Shown here: positions 1-9,516 of the stretch, in pieces
Layout: the number at the start of each line of letters is the position of its first letter
How positions within the stretch are numbered: the stretch's first letter is position 1
From: Gemmatimonadota bacterium
Lineage (GTDB): Bacteria > Latescibacterota > UBA2968 > UBA8231
DNA length: 64,000 nt
Assembly (NCBI GenBank): GCA_018672475.1
Contig: JABHFS010000120.1
Coordinates: 1-64,000, forward strand
Reading direction: 5' to 3'
Made by a program: the position numbers and the translations under genes
Notes under the pieces: model-generated
Database searches by the model: none
Seen by the model: the letters and a program-made list of their open reading frames with translations, nothing else
What the model was told of the DNA's origin: nothing

Positions 1-96
1 CGACACCACTACGACTAGCCCAACCGACACCACTACGACTAGCCCAACCGACACCACTACGACTAGCCCAACCGACACCACTACGACTAGCCCAAC
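1..96 (+). repeat. 24-bp tandem repeat, four copies, coding for DTTTTSPT
   Basis: Four perfect 24-bp units (1-24, 25-48, 49-72, 73-96) stand head to tail at the window edge and then decay into shorter CGACAAC units (97-111). Read in the frame of the following gene each unit encodes the octapeptide DTTTTSPT, a Thr/Ser/Pro linker typical of secreted multidomain proteins. The array may continue upstream of the window, so its true copy number is unknown. Confidence 0.95.
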
Positions 97-589
97 CGAC
101 AACCGACAACCGACCATCAGCGGCGTACCGAGCTTGAGTTTCCACCGTGACCAGACACAAGTTCTAACCTTGGACCGCTACGTCGAAGACGACGGTCCTT
201 TGAGCGCCTTACTCTGGAGTGCAACCCCAACCCCAACCGAGCTATTGGCCGTCGCAATCGACTCCACCCGCAAAGCAACGGTATCGGCCCTGCAGGATTC
301 CGGACGCGGCACGATTATTTTCCGGGTCGAAGACCCCGAAGGGTTTCGCGCATTGACCGAAATACAGGTCGAAATCCTGCCCTCGCTGCCCGAACCCGAA
401 CCCAGTGATTTCGACCGCGACGGACGCATTGGTTTCAGCGATTTTTTCCGTTTCATCGACGCGCTCGGCCTGACGATCTTTCATCCCGACTGGGACCCAG
501 CCTTCGATCTCAACGACGACGGCCAGATCACCCTCGACGACTTCTTCCTCTTCGTCGACGCTTTTGAGGCCAGTAATACAGAACAATAA
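2..589 (+). CDS. C-terminal part of a secreted protein with dockerin-like calcium repeats (5' end outside window)
   Basis: The reading frame is open from base 2, so this is the 3' end of a longer gene; the internal TTG at 134 is not a convincing start. It encodes a Thr/Ser/Pro linker (DTTTTSPT repeats), then about 75 residues that look like a cadherin/Ig-type extracellular domain (ending VEDPEGFRALTEIQVEIL), then two EF-hand-like loops, DFDRDGRIGFSDFFRF and DLNDDGQITLDDFFLF. The paired loops match those near the C-terminus of the neighbouring 2257-residue protein, so both are probably exported and anchored or sorted in the same way. The function is not recognisable from this fragment. It is convergent with the next gene, and its stop codon lies inside the A-tract of their shared terminator. 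Confidence 0.8.
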   Translation, partial: DTTTTSPTDTTTTSPTDTTTTSPTDTTTTSPTDNRQPTISGVPSLSFHRDQTQVLTLDRYVEDDGPLSALLWSATPTPTELLAVAIDSTRKATVSALQDSGRGTIIFRVEDPEGFRALTEIQVEILPSLPEPEPSDFDRDGRIGFSDFFRFIDALGLTIFHPDWDPAFDLNDDGQITLDDFFLFVDAFEASNTEQ

Positions 590-614
590 AAAAGGGCTGT
601 CTGCTAGACAGCCC
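588..614 (-). terminator. Intrinsic terminator of the giant minus-strand gene
   Basis: An 8-bp perfect stem (594-601 with 607-614, GGGCTGTC/GACAGCCC) has a 5-base loop. On the minus strand it is followed directly by six T (588-593), the layout of a Rho-independent terminator for the gene ending at 663. On the plus strand no T-run follows, so it should act mainly in the minus direction. Confidence 0.75.
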
Positions 615-662
615 CCTACATACTTGCCGATTGAAATAAAAGGCCCTCTGCCTTACTACTAG

Positions 663-3600
663 TTACTGCCCGGCGATTCGCCTAACGATCCTGAACCCGA
701 AGGTACTCAAGCGTGCACTTGCATCGAACGAAACCCGTGCCGCCGATCGCGTCTCTGCCGCCCCTAACGTAATTCCGCCGCCTCTTAACACTCTGAACGT
801 TCCACTTGCCGGTCCGCTCGGGTTCGTCTCGGCGACGGCTCCATACGCCCCATAGAAATCCTCTACCCATTCGGCGGTACTGCCGTGCATATCGTACAGT
901 TCCCACGGGTTCGGTCTCTTCCCGCCAACCGGATGGGTCAGCAACTCGCTGACTACCGGCGGTACCCTTCTCGTCCAAGCGTAATCGCCCAATACCGCCT
1001 CGTCGTCGCCAAAAGACCAACGCGTCGACGTGCCCGCCCTCGCCGCGTATTCCCATTCGGCTTCACTTGGCAAGCGATAGAGCGAATCGCCTGCCGCCGC
1101 GTTGAGTGTCTGCACGAACGCCTGCGCGTCATTCCAGGCGATGTAGACCGCCGGATGGTCGCCCTGATCGATCGCGGCGGGCAAGCCCTGCCAGGGGCTA
1201 CTGCCCATCACCTGCGCCCACTGCTGCTGTGTAACTTCAAACTTGCCCAAATACAAAGATTCACCGAGCGATACTTCCCTTTGTGGCCCTTCATCCCTTA
1301 GCCTCCCTTCTTCCTCCGCGGGCGAGCCCATCAAAAACGCGCCCGCCCTGATCAAGGCGAATTCCATCTGGGTACCGCCGAGTAAATCGACTGTAATCTC
1401 CAAAGCGAGCGCATTGCTGTCGTCAGGCCCGATATCCGTCGAATCGCAACGATCGGCGAAGACTTCAGAAAAAACGAAAAAGTCGGTAAAATCGACTCGA
1501 CCGTCGCCATCGAGATCAAACTCGGATGATCCGTCGCGACCAAAAGCGTCACCGAAGAGAAACAGATCTGAAAAATAAACTCGACCGTCACCATCAAAAT
1601 CAGCCCGACAAACATTAGAAGTGACGGCGGCGACGATGGCAAATTGAAAGGGATCGGTATCTAGGTTATCCACCGCAGTACCGTCTGCGCGCTCGCTCGC
1701 AACAGCGATCGCCAGATCCGCGGCGGCCACGGCGGAGTTGATCACAGTCGACAGCTTGAGCCGATATTCCCCGACATCTTCTACATCGGCCAATTGCAAT
1801 ACAAATCGCCCGCGCGTCGAAGCCGAGGTATCTTCGACGGGTACCCTACCTGCGGGTGTGCGCGAGCTGGTATCGACTTGGGCCAGGCTCAGGTCGAAGC
1901 CGCTTGGAAAATCCAGTAGAATTCGGTCTCCGGGCAACAAGGCACTAGCGGTGGTAAAAATAAGCGATAGTGCGCCGCTGCCACCGGTTTGGCGATTTTC
2001 CAATTGCACGGAATTCATGGCGACATTCCCCGTCGCAGCATGCGTGAATCCGAACACCGGTCCCCCCGATACCACCGGATCGACCTCACTGATCACGCCG
2101 GGGCCAACCCCCAACCCAAGCACATCGATCCGCACCTGGTCAGTTGAGCTAATTATCGCTGAAATATCGGCGACCACCAAATAGGACTGAGAGCTATCAG
2201 CATACAATCGCTGCCCCACCAAAACCACCTCCAATGCAACTCTATCCCCACCGTCGCCGACCGCTCCCGCGGTCACCGAAGCTTCCCCTATATCAAAGAC
2301 ACCATCCGCATCCGCATCCAAGACTACATCGATTCCCGTCAATTCCCCAATGCCAATTCCAGAAAGCCGCGGCAGTAATTCAAGGGCGAGTAAGGGAATA
2401 TCTTCGCCAACAGCCTGTAGGGTGAAAGAGGCCAACACCACATCGGCGCCTCCCGATCCGGCCAATCCCTCAAGCGCATTTGTTAGTTGATTTCCAGCCT
2501 GCAACTGCAAACGCCCGGACAAGGAGAAACCAGCCGGAGCCTCATCGGCCAAATCGACAATATCCCCGTTCTCTCGTCGGGTATGCGCGACGACGAAAAG
2601 TTCTTTTTCTGCAACATCCGGTAAATGGAGCCCGTCGATGACCAACGACATCGCACCGGCTGCCTCATTCTCCTGCAAAGCAAAAACCATTTGTTGTTGA
2701 ATTGTATCGACGGCGGCGATGACCGGGTCTGTACCCGATGGCGTCTGGCTAGCCTCGTCGACCGTCGCGCTACCAATGCCAAAGTCCGCCGGAAAGACCA
2801 AAACGATTTCATCCCCGGCCACAAGCGCTGTAGCGGTCTGCAACGACACCGTTAAACGACCTTGCAGCCCGACACCTCCGAGCAATTCCACCGCGCTCAA
2901 TTCCACTCGGCCTGCCACCAATAACTCCAAGCCCGGCGGCGCCGGATCGGGATCATCTATCGTACTATTATCGTTTATCCGGGTGCGTACAACCACAGGT
3001 ACTGCGCCCTGAAAGGTTGCGGGATTTTGCAAGCCATCGATCACAACCTGGTAGCGCCCCTTCGTTTCCGCCACCGCCAGTTCCAATACCACCGTCTGCC
3101 CCGCCGATTCGCCGCTCTTACTCGGGTCTACACCGCTAGGTAGAGAAGTCGCCACATCGACTGTAGTCCCAGACACACCAAAACCCAGAGGAAAATCGAT
3201 AACCAACTCATCTCCTACCGCCAAGTCACTGACGACATCAAAGATAATCGTCACCTTACCCGTCTGACTCACGCGCGGGTTCTCCAGCGACACCGAGAGT
3301 ATATCCACCGTGCCTGTTACCATGTGGTCGCGGCCGGACACGATTCGCACCGGCACGGCCGGCGGCACACCAGTAGCCAAACCACGACCAACGACAATAT
3401 CAGTGACGTCGATTCTGAGCACATCGGTGGCGCGCACCGTCTGGTCCAAATCCGCAACGACCAAATAGTGCCTGAGCGTATCAGCTGGCAAGGTATCTAT
3501 GATCGCCAGCGTCAACGCTACCCCACTCCCCTCGTCATTGACCACAGACGCCAATACGGATTGTTCACTACTGTCGACTTTACCATCAGCATTTGCATCG

Positions 3601-6600
3601 AAAATTAAGTCGATATTGCGCAATTCATCACCAAGCAGACCACTAAATATTGGGGTCACGCCAATCGACTGCAGCACCATACGTTCACCCTCGGCACGCA
3701 ACGCAATAGCATTGAAGACCAGATCCGCCCCTCCCTTGCCCGCCAAATTCACGAGAGCATTTTTCGCGACCAGCGAATCCGCTCCGCCGACGGTCAATCC
3801 GCCGGGCATCGCCACGGTCTTGCTCAACCCTGCCTGCAATTTGTCGCTGGTGGCCTTGAGCTTGAACAGGTCGGCGAAAGGCAGTGTCAGGCTAGTCCAG
3901 ATACCCAGCCCGTTCGACGCATTGAGCGAATCAGCCGGCTCGGCGTGCAAGGTATCGACCACCGCACTGGTATCTTCGGCGCTCACGGCCCTCAGGCGGA
4001 TTTTCGCGGTAAAATCGGTGTCGCTCAGGCCAGCAACGTCTTGGGCTACGACAAAGACCGAATCCACGGCGAAGTTGCTGCCGGGATCAACCAATGCCGA
4101 CGGTTCCCTTGCAAAAGCCAGTCTACTGGCCACGACATCAGCGCTCAAGACGATCGTCGCAAGCGTCAGATCCACCCCCCCGGGCTCGTCATCGACCATT
4201 AAGGTAAACTCTTCGCCGTCGGTGGTCGCATTGTAGAGCAGTGAATTTCCGGCAAAACTGGCCCTGCCGTTTACCAATGTCTTGAGCGTCGCCCCACCTA
4301 TAGTGCCAGAGCCCGAACTTATGCTGGCAATTACCGTCTCGGCAAAATCCTTGTCTGTATTGCCATAAATATCCTGTGACTCCGCAACAGGCTGGGTCGA
4401 AAAAACCTCGCCGCTTACCACTTCATCCGTCCCATCAACCACCGCCGTATCCCGCGGTGCCGTGGTAAACGCCAATTTAGTCGCGGTGACCTCGATCTCA
4501 ACTTTATTGGTATCATTGGCCTCCAGCGCCACCCCCCGATAACCATCCGTGACATGCACGCCGCCGGCGGCTAAGCCCACCTTGAACGAGTGTTTGTCAC
4601 CAACGAGGGTATCCACCTTGACCTTGACCAGATAGAAGCTCTCCGTGCCGTCAACGGGTGTATGCGGCGAGCTCAGTGCCAATTTGAAGGTTGTGCCAAT
4701 ACCTATCGATGTCCCGGGCAACCAGGCTAGTAGCGTATCGGCGGCCGGGTTCAGGATCGAATCCGCACTGACATAGAGCGCGACCGTATCAATACTACTG
4801 GCGGCCATTCCCGTCGCGGTCGTCAGATCAGAAAGCGTCAATGCCAATGTGTCGAGCGAACCACTGCCATTGCCCACCATACCGAGGCCAAAAAACTTGG
4901 CGCTGCCAAGAGGCGGCAGACTGATCGTCCCAACAGGCCCGAACGAGCGCATGGATTCGTAAAGCGTCGCGTTTAGGTAAACCACATTGCTCTCGGCACT
5001 GTTGCCAGTCGCCACGTCGAGATCCAGGTCGCCGTCCCAATCGGCCACGGCCAACGCCCTAGTATCGTCTGAGCCTGTGCCAAAATTCTTGGCGGTGGAG
5101 AAGGTCCCCGTGCCACTGTTGATATAGGCCGCATTCTGACCGGTGCGATTGCCCGCCCACACGTCGAGATCACCGTCCCCGTCGATATCGCCAAAGTGCA
5201 CGGCTTCCGTAAGCCCAGATCCAAGACCAAAAGTGTTGCCGTCGGCAAGCGCGTATTTTCCTGTGCCGTCATTGAGGTAGACGACATTCGACGCCCCTTC
5301 GAGCGCCACCGCAATATCCGCATCGCCGTCGGCATCCACATCTCCTACATCGAGATGATTGGTCATACTGGCGTTGACGCCGAAATGCGACGAATCATCA
5401 ATGGCGTATTTGCCGATACCGTCGTTGAGATAAACCACGTCCTGCACGGAAATACCGGCCACCGCCAGGTCTAGGTCGCCGTCTATATCGACATCGACGA
5501 AGGCCATACCATGCGTAGTCGCGGTAGTTAGGCCGACCTTCGACGTATCCCCCTGGGCAAATTTCCCTAGACCATTATTGAGGTAGATGAAATCATCGGC
5601 GGCATTATTACCCACGGCGAGATCCAAGTGCCCATCGCCGTTGACGTCGCCAAAGGCCAAAGCTCTCGTCGCACTTGACGCCGGTCCGACAATCGAAGTA
5701 TCGGAAAACGCAAATATTCCCGAACCATTATTTAAATGGACAAAATTCTGACCGCCATTGTCACCGGTCGCCACGTCGAGGTCCCCATCATGGTCGACAT
5801 CGCCAAAAGCGACAGAATTTGTAGCCCCCGAGCTCAACCCCACATTCGACGATTCGGCGCCAAAGGAAGGGCTCGCGTCGCCGTCCAGCCAGACCGCGTC
5901 CTGCCCACCAGTATTGCCCACCAGCAAATCCAAATCACCGTCGCCATCGGCATCGCCCACCGCCAGGTCCAAGGTCGCGTCGCTGCCCGTGCCGAGGCTC
6001 CTTCCCAATGAAGGAAATACTGCAGGTCCGACCCCCGCCGCTGTCCGAAAAGTCCATACCTGCGGTAAGCTGAAGCGCACCCCGTCAACGCTGACTAGCG
6101 TATCGGTAAAAACCGCCATCACCTTTTCGCCAGGTTTGAATTCTACCGTCGGGTCAAAAACCAACGAGGTCGTATTGCCGCCGCTGTGCGCACCGGCCTT
6201 TTTTCCCGTCTGCATCCCGTAGACAGCGAAATTGGTGTCGACCGCCGCCACAAGTGCCCGGCTCATAACACCGGCCAGCACCGTGTCTCTTGGTGCGTTG
6301 TGTCGATGTGCGGCCGGTTTTAGCGTATCAGCCCAGACCCGGGCGTTTAGCTTGCGCACCCGGTTGTTGCTGGAGTCGGCGATATAGAGATTTCCCTTCG
6401 CATCGAAGTCGACGCCCTGGGGATCCCACAACTGCGCCTTGCCGCCTTGGATGTCGTCGCCGTTATAGCCGTTGGTCCCCGTCCCGGCGACCGTGTTGAT
6501 GATCTGGGTCAGCCCGTCGACGACGCGTATACGCTGATTCGCTTCATCGGCGATCACGATATCCCCGCCTGCCGTCACGCGGACGCCATAGGGGTGGTTT

Positions 6601-7436
6601 AGGGTCGCGGAAGTCGCCGCCCCCTTATCACCGGAGAAACTCGCGGCCCCCGTCCCGGCCACCGTCGTGATTATCCCCGTCGTGCCGTCGATCTTGCGAA
6701 TCTTATTGTTCTGCGCATCGGCGATATAAATATTGTTTGTCGAATCGACAAAAACATCGAAAGGGCCGTAGAGGGACGCTAAAGTCGCGGCACCGCCATC
6801 GCCCGCTGCCCCGTTACTGCCGAGCGTCCCCGCCACCGTCGTCAGGTTCCCGTTCGCCTTATCCAGTTTGCGGATCGCGTGGTTGCCCCAGTCGGCGATA
6901 TAGAGATCGCCGTTGGGAGTGCCCCAAATACCATTGGGCGAAGTTAGCCGGGCGGAGGTCGCCGTACTACCATCACCGGTCGTTCCCGAGATACTCGCGA
7001 CACCGGCCACGGTCGACATGATTCCCGATATATTGACCTTGCGGATAATATGATTTCCGGTATCGGCGATAAAAACATCACCGGTACTGTCAACCCACAC
7101 GCCTTTGGGGGTGTTGAGTTGAGCGGCCGTCGCGGTCCCATCGCCGTTATAGCCGGCCGCACCCGTCCCAGCGTACGTAGTTATAATGCCGGATATATCA
7201 ATCTTGCGGATAACATTATTGTCGGAATCGGCAATGTAGATATTGCCGTCTTTATCCAACGAGATCTTATGCGGCTTATTAACACTGGCGGCCATCACTG
7301 CAAAGCCATCGCCGAGATAAGAGCCGTTGCCGTTACCAGTGACTGTCGATATGAGTTGGGCCTCGCCGGCACCGACCAACAAAAACCAAGCGCCCAATCC
7401 CCATCTCCACCAATTATTTTTTTTTGTCTGTTGCAT
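663..7436 (-). CDS. Giant secreted NHL / FG-GAP / dockerin-like / FGE-sulfatase-domain protein
   Basis: 2257 residues with an N-terminal signal sequence (about 1-27). Six NHL repeats (about 29-370, consensus GNIYIADSxNNxIRKID) should form a six-bladed propeller. A Big_5-like Ig domain follows (about 370-465), then seven FG-GAP/VCBS-type repeats (about 475-822, core DVDxDGDLDxAxGN) and a long stretch of Ig-like modules with two related blocks containing LAGxGGADxVF/VL. Two EF-hand-like loops with FSDLFLFGDAFG form a dockerin-like pair (about 1943-1997). The C-terminus (about 2012-2254) is an FGE-sulfatase/SUMF1-type C-lectin fold with RLPSEAEWEYAARAG and NPWELYDMHGSTAEWVEDF. The cysteines of true formylglycine-generating enzymes are absent (RGGGITLGAAETRSAAR), so an oxidase role is unlikely and a binding role is more plausible. 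Expected to be exported and surface-associated; substrate unknown. Confidence 0.85.
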   Translation of the reverse strand: MQQTKKNNWWRWGLGAWFLLVGAGEAQLISTVTGNGNGSYLGDGFAVMAASVNKPHKISLDKDGNIYIADSDNNVIRKIDISGIITTYAGTGAAGYNGDGTATAAQLNTPKGVWVDSTGDVFIADTGNHIIRKVNISGIMSTVAGVASISGTTGDGSTATSARLTSPNGIWGTPNGDLYIADWGNHAIRKLDKANGNLTTVAGTLGSNGAAGDGGAATLASLYGPFDVFVDSTNNIYIADAQNNKIRKIDGTTGIITTVAGTGAASFSGDKGAATSATLNHPYGVRVTAGGDIVIADEANQRIRVVDGLTQIINTVAGTGTNGYNGDDIQGGKAQLWDPQGVDFDAKGNLYIADSSNNRVRKLNARVWADTLKPAAHRHNAPRDTVLAGVMSRALVAAVDTNFAVYGMQTGKKAGAHSGGNTTSLVFDPTVEFKPGEKVMAVFTDTLVSVDGVRFSLPQVWTFRTAAGVGPAVFPSLGRSLGTGSDATLDLAVGDADGDGDLDLLVGNTGGQDAVWLDGDASPSFGAESSNVGLSSGATNSVAFGDVDHDGDLDVATGDNGGQNFVHLNNGSGIFAFSDTSIVGPASSATRALAFGDVNGDGHLDLAVGNNAADDFIYLNNGLGKFAQGDTSKVGLTTATTHGMAFVDVDIDGDLDLAVAGISVQDVVYLNDGIGKYAIDDSSHFGVNASMTNHLDVGDVDADGDADIAVALEGASNVVYLNDGTGKYALADGNTFGLGSGLTEAVHFGDIDGDGDLDVWAGNRTGQNAAYINSGTGTFSTAKNFGTGSDDTRALAVADWDGDLDLDVATGNSAESNVVYLNATLYESMRSFGPVGTISLPPLGSAKFFGLGMVGNGSGSLDTLALTLSDLTTATGMAASSIDTVALYVSADSILNPAADTLLAWLPGTSIGIGTTFKLALSSPHTPVDGTESFYLVKVKVDTLVGDKHSFKVGLAAGGVHVTDGYRGVALEANDTNKVEIEVTATKLAFTTAPRDTAVVDGTDEVVSGEVFSTQPVAESQDIYGNTDKDFAETVIASISSGSGTIGGATLKTLVNGRASFAGNSLLYNATTDGEEFTLMVDDEPGGVDLTLATIVLSADVVASRLAFAREPSALVDPGSNFAVDSVFVVAQDVAGLSDTDFTAKIRLRAVSAEDTSAVVDTLHAEPADSLNASNGLGIWTSLTLPFADLFKLKATSDKLQAGLSKTVAMPGGLTVGGADSLVAKNALVNLAGKGGADLVFNAIALRAEGERMVLQSIGVTPIFSGLLGDELRNIDLIFDANADGKVDSSEQSVLASVVNDEGSGVALTLAIIDTLPADTLRHYLVVADLDQTVRATDVLRIDVTDIVVGRGLATGVPPAVPVRIVSGRDHMVTGTVDILSVSLENPRVSQTGKVTIIFDVVSDLAVGDELVIDFPLGFGVSGTTVDVATSLPSGVDPSKSGESAGQTVVLELAVAETKGRYQVVIDGLQNPATFQGAVPVVVRTRINDNSTIDDPDPAPPGLELLVAGRVELSAVELLGGVGLQGRLTVSLQTATALVAGDEIVLVFPADFGIGSATVDEASQTPSGTDPVIAAVDTIQQQMVFALQENEAAGAMSLVIDGLHLPDVAEKELFVVAHTRRENGDIVDLADEAPAGFSLSGRLQLQAGNQLTNALEGLAGSGGADVVLASFTLQAVGEDIPLLALELLPRLSGIGIGELTGIDVVLDADADGVFDIGEASVTAGAVGDGGDRVALEVVLVGQRLYADSSQSYLVVADISAIISSTDQVRIDVLGLGVGPGVISEVDPVVSGGPVFGFTHAATGNVAMNSVQLENRQTGGSGALSLIFTTASALLPGDRILLDFPSGFDLSLAQVDTSSRTPAGRVPVEDTSASTRGRFVLQLADVEDVGEYRLKLSTVINSAVAAADLAIAVASERADGTAVDNLDTDPFQFAIVAAVTSNVCRADFDGDGRVYFSDLFLFGDAFGRDGSSEFDLDGDGRVDFTDFFVFSEVFADRCDSTDIGPDDSNALALEITVDLLGGTQMEFALIRAGAFLMGSPAEEEGRLRDEGPQREVSLGESLYLGKFEVTQQQWAQVMGSSPWQGLPAAIDQGDHPAVYIAWNDAQAFVQTLNAAAGDSLYRLPSEAEWEYAARAGTSTRWSFGDDEAVLGDYAWTRRVPPVVSELLTHPVGGKRPNPWELYDMHGSTAEWVEDFYGAYGAVAETNPSGPASGTFRVLRGGGITLGAAETRSAARVSFDASARLSTFGFRIVRRIAGQ

Positions 7437-7479
7437 CGCCCTATCCGGGGAATACGTCCTGAAAAGTTCTGCTAAGCTT

Positions 7480-7485
7480 ATTATA
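7480..7485 (-). promoter_or_regulatory. Possible -10 element for the giant secreted-protein gene
   Basis: A perfect TATAAT on the minus strand lies about 44 bases upstream of the ATG at 7436. No good -35 hexamer is visible at the usual distance, so this is a weak call based on one element. Confidence 0.3.
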
Positions 7486-7647
7486 CAGTGAATAATACAA
7501 TCGGACTGTGCGTCAGATCAACCTGGCTGTAATAGCATTGGGCCAAGAATTTGCGGCCTGTGCCGATAAATAGGGTAGGCCGCTCCCCCCTTTTTATGGT
7601 ATTTTCATATAGGCGCCCGTTTACCCTAACGTTCGGATTCAACTATT

Positions 7648-8409
7648 ATGCAAGTTTTACGACTTCCATTGCTCGCCTTTTTACTCGGCCTATATTGTTG
7701 CCAACACGCTTCAGCCCAAGCCCCACCGGCCACAACCACCAAAAAAAAGTTTGATCCGCCGCGGATCCTCGCCGTCCTCCGCCCCAACGATACCGGCGAA
7801 TTGCGCCCCGGTGACGGCGGTCAGCGCCTATACTATATAGACAAGGGCCAGGAAGTCAGCATTAATCGCGGGGACATACTCAATGTCTACCGCGAAAAGA
7901 AGGTCCACCCCTCCCTGGCGCGCGGCATGCGAATCTTTATCGGCACGATAACCATCACCGAGTCGCAAAACGGCTCTTCGATGGGGACTTTTGCCAAAGG
8001 CGAAAGAATCAACCTGCCTATAATAAAGTTCAAGGTACCGCTCAAGGGCGATCTCGTCGTGCCGCGGCTGATCATCGATTCGGGCGTGCTGTTTAATCCG
8101 GGCGATTTCTCCCTCGCCGCTAACGCGGGTGCCGAGTTCACCAAAGTGGCTCAATTCATTGAGAATTTCTCCCCCGGCAAAATTATTATCGAAGGACACA
8201 CCGACTCCGACGGCGACGACACGAATAATCAAACCCTCTCCAATAAACGCGCCAACGAAGTCGTCAAATTCCTAATCAACACCTACCCCTTCATCACCGA
8301 CGGCATGATGGAGGCCAGGGGCTACGGCGAAAACCAACCGATCGTGCCCAACGACACCCCCGAAAACAAAAAACTTAACCGGCGTATCGAAGTGATCGTC
8401 TGGGAGTAA
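7648..8409 (+). CDS. OmpA-family outer-membrane/peptidoglycan-binding protein
   Basis: 253 residues. A signal peptide with likely cleavage after ASA (residue 23) is followed by a short Pro/Thr/Lys linker. A beta-rich middle region (about 40-140, GDILNVYREKK and IGTITITES) resembles the SH3-like/FlgT C-terminal type of fold; that is only a suggestion. The C-terminal OmpA domain (about 148-253) is clear: EGHTD at 182-186, NQTLSNKRANEVVKFL, ARGYGENQPIVPND and NRRIEVIVWE. These residues bind the diaminopimelate of peptidoglycan in the family, so the protein should sit in the periplasm and tether the envelope. It begins a plus-strand run, 68 bases before the efflux genes, and may or may not be co-transcribed with them. 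No strong Shine-Dalgarno is visible before the ATG. Confidence 0.85.
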   Translation: MQVLRLPLLAFLLGLYCCQHASAQAPPATTTKKKFDPPRILAVLRPNDTGELRPGDGGQRLYYIDKGQEVSINRGDILNVYREKKVHPSLARGMRIFIGTITITESQNGSSMGTFAKGERINLPIIKFKVPLKGDLVVPRLIIDSGVLFNPGDFSLAANAGAEFTKVAQFIENFSPGKIIIEGHTDSDGDDTNNQTLSNKRANEVVKFLINTYPFITDGMMEARGYGENQPIVPNDTPENKKLNRRIEVIVWE

Positions 8410-8477
8410 ACCCATTGTCCTAGCCCCGGCCAGCCCCTACATTTAGGCGGTGCACATCCCACCTAGGAGAAGCTTCC

Positions 8478-9506
8478 ATGCCGTCTAACCGCCTGTTGTT
8501 GGCCATCCTGCTCTGTAGCCCGAGCCTGTTATCGTCCGACCTCTCCGCACAAGAACGCCCACCGACCCCCGTTATCGTCGCCGAAGTCCTCACAAAACCC
8601 TTTGCCGAGGAGTTTTCAGTTCTCGGCCGCATCCAACCGCGGCGCGCAAGCCTGGTCGCCACCGAGACCGAAGGACTCACCGTGCAACGGTTTATCGATT
8701 CCGGACAGACCGTAAAACGCGGTGACCCCCTATTCTTGCTCAAAAACGATGAACTCGCCGCCGCCCTCGCCGAGGCAGAAGCCGATTTCGCGCTGCGGCA
8801 GGCGAACCACCGCCAGAGCATCAAGCTGCGCGAAACCGACACCGTCTCCGAACAGGCCCTGCGCGATGACGCCTATGAACTCGCCCGCGCCCGTGCCAAA
8901 TTAAGCGGGCTCAAGGCGCAAGTCGACAATCTCTCGATCCGCGCCCCTTTCCCCGGACACATCATCCAAACCTTCACTTCGGTAGGTCAATGGGTGTCCC
9001 GCGGCGGTGATATCGCACGGGTCATATACACCGATACTGTCCGTGTCTATGTAAATGTTCCCGAACAACACGTTTCGCACTTGCAACTGGGCGCCGAAAC
9101 CGAAATTTCCGTCGATGCCCTCGGCGGGGCACCCGTAAAGGGCCGTATTATCGCCATTCTCGCCGAAGGCTACCAGGAATCGCGCACGTTCCCCGTCATC
9201 GTTCAGACGGCCAACCCCGACGGCATGATGCGCAGCAATATGTCGGCTCGGGTACAATTCCGCATCGCCAAGGAACGGGAATCCATACTCGTGCACAAAG
9301 ACGCCTTAGTCTCCGGCCCAATGGGCCAGGTGGTCTATCTTGCACGCGACGGCAAAGCGATTAGCCGCCCCGTTCAAACTGGCCTCGCCCACCAGGGTTT
9401 TGTCGCGGTGAGTGGTGACTTGCAAGCCGGCGATCTAGCAGTCGTCCGCGGCAACGAACGACTGCGGGACGGCCAAGCCATCCGCATTATCCGCAAACAC
9501 CAATAA
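8478..9506 (+). CDS. RND efflux periplasmic adaptor (membrane fusion protein)
   Basis: 342 residues with a signal peptide (1-24, ending LSAQ). The order is that of AcrA/MexA-type adaptors: first barrel-sandwich half (VLGRIQPRRASLVATETEG, DSGQTVKRGDPLFLL), an alpha-helical hairpin rich in Ala/Arg/Glu (about 88-150), second half (LSIRAPFPGHIIQTF, VGQWVSRGGDIA), then beta-barrel and membrane-proximal domains to QAIRII. It links the inner-membrane pump to an outer-membrane channel. The ATG is preceded by AGGAGA. It ends 10 bases before the permease gene, so the two form a transcriptional unit. No TolC-type gene is in the window. Substrate cannot be told from sequence; drug, solvent or lipid export are all possible. 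Confidence 0.92.
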   Translation: MPSNRLLLAILLCSPSLLSSDLSAQERPPTPVIVAEVLTKPFAEEFSVLGRIQPRRASLVATETEGLTVQRFIDSGQTVKRGDPLFLLKNDELAAALAEAEADFALRQANHRQSIKLRETDTVSEQALRDDAYELARARAKLSGLKAQVDNLSIRAPFPGHIIQTFTSVGQWVSRGGDIARVIYTDTVRVYVNVPEQHVSHLQLGAETEISVDALGGAPVKGRIIAILAEGYQESRTFPVIVQTANPDGMMRSNMSARVQFRIAKERESILVHKDALVSGPMGQVVYLARDGKAISRPVQTGLAHQGFVAVSGDLQAGDLAVVRGNERLRDGQAIRIIRKHQ

Positions 9507-9516
9507 CGGATCCGCC

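Noticed and set aside
1-111. CRISPR array at the left edge
   Set aside because: The 24-bp units are head to tail without spacers and stay in one reading frame, so they are a coding tandem repeat.
885-7475. Many plus-strand ORFs opposite the giant gene (for example 3499-4236 and 5758-6222)
   Set aside because: They lie antisense to a gene with clear domains from end to end, show no family motif, and follow its codon periodicity.
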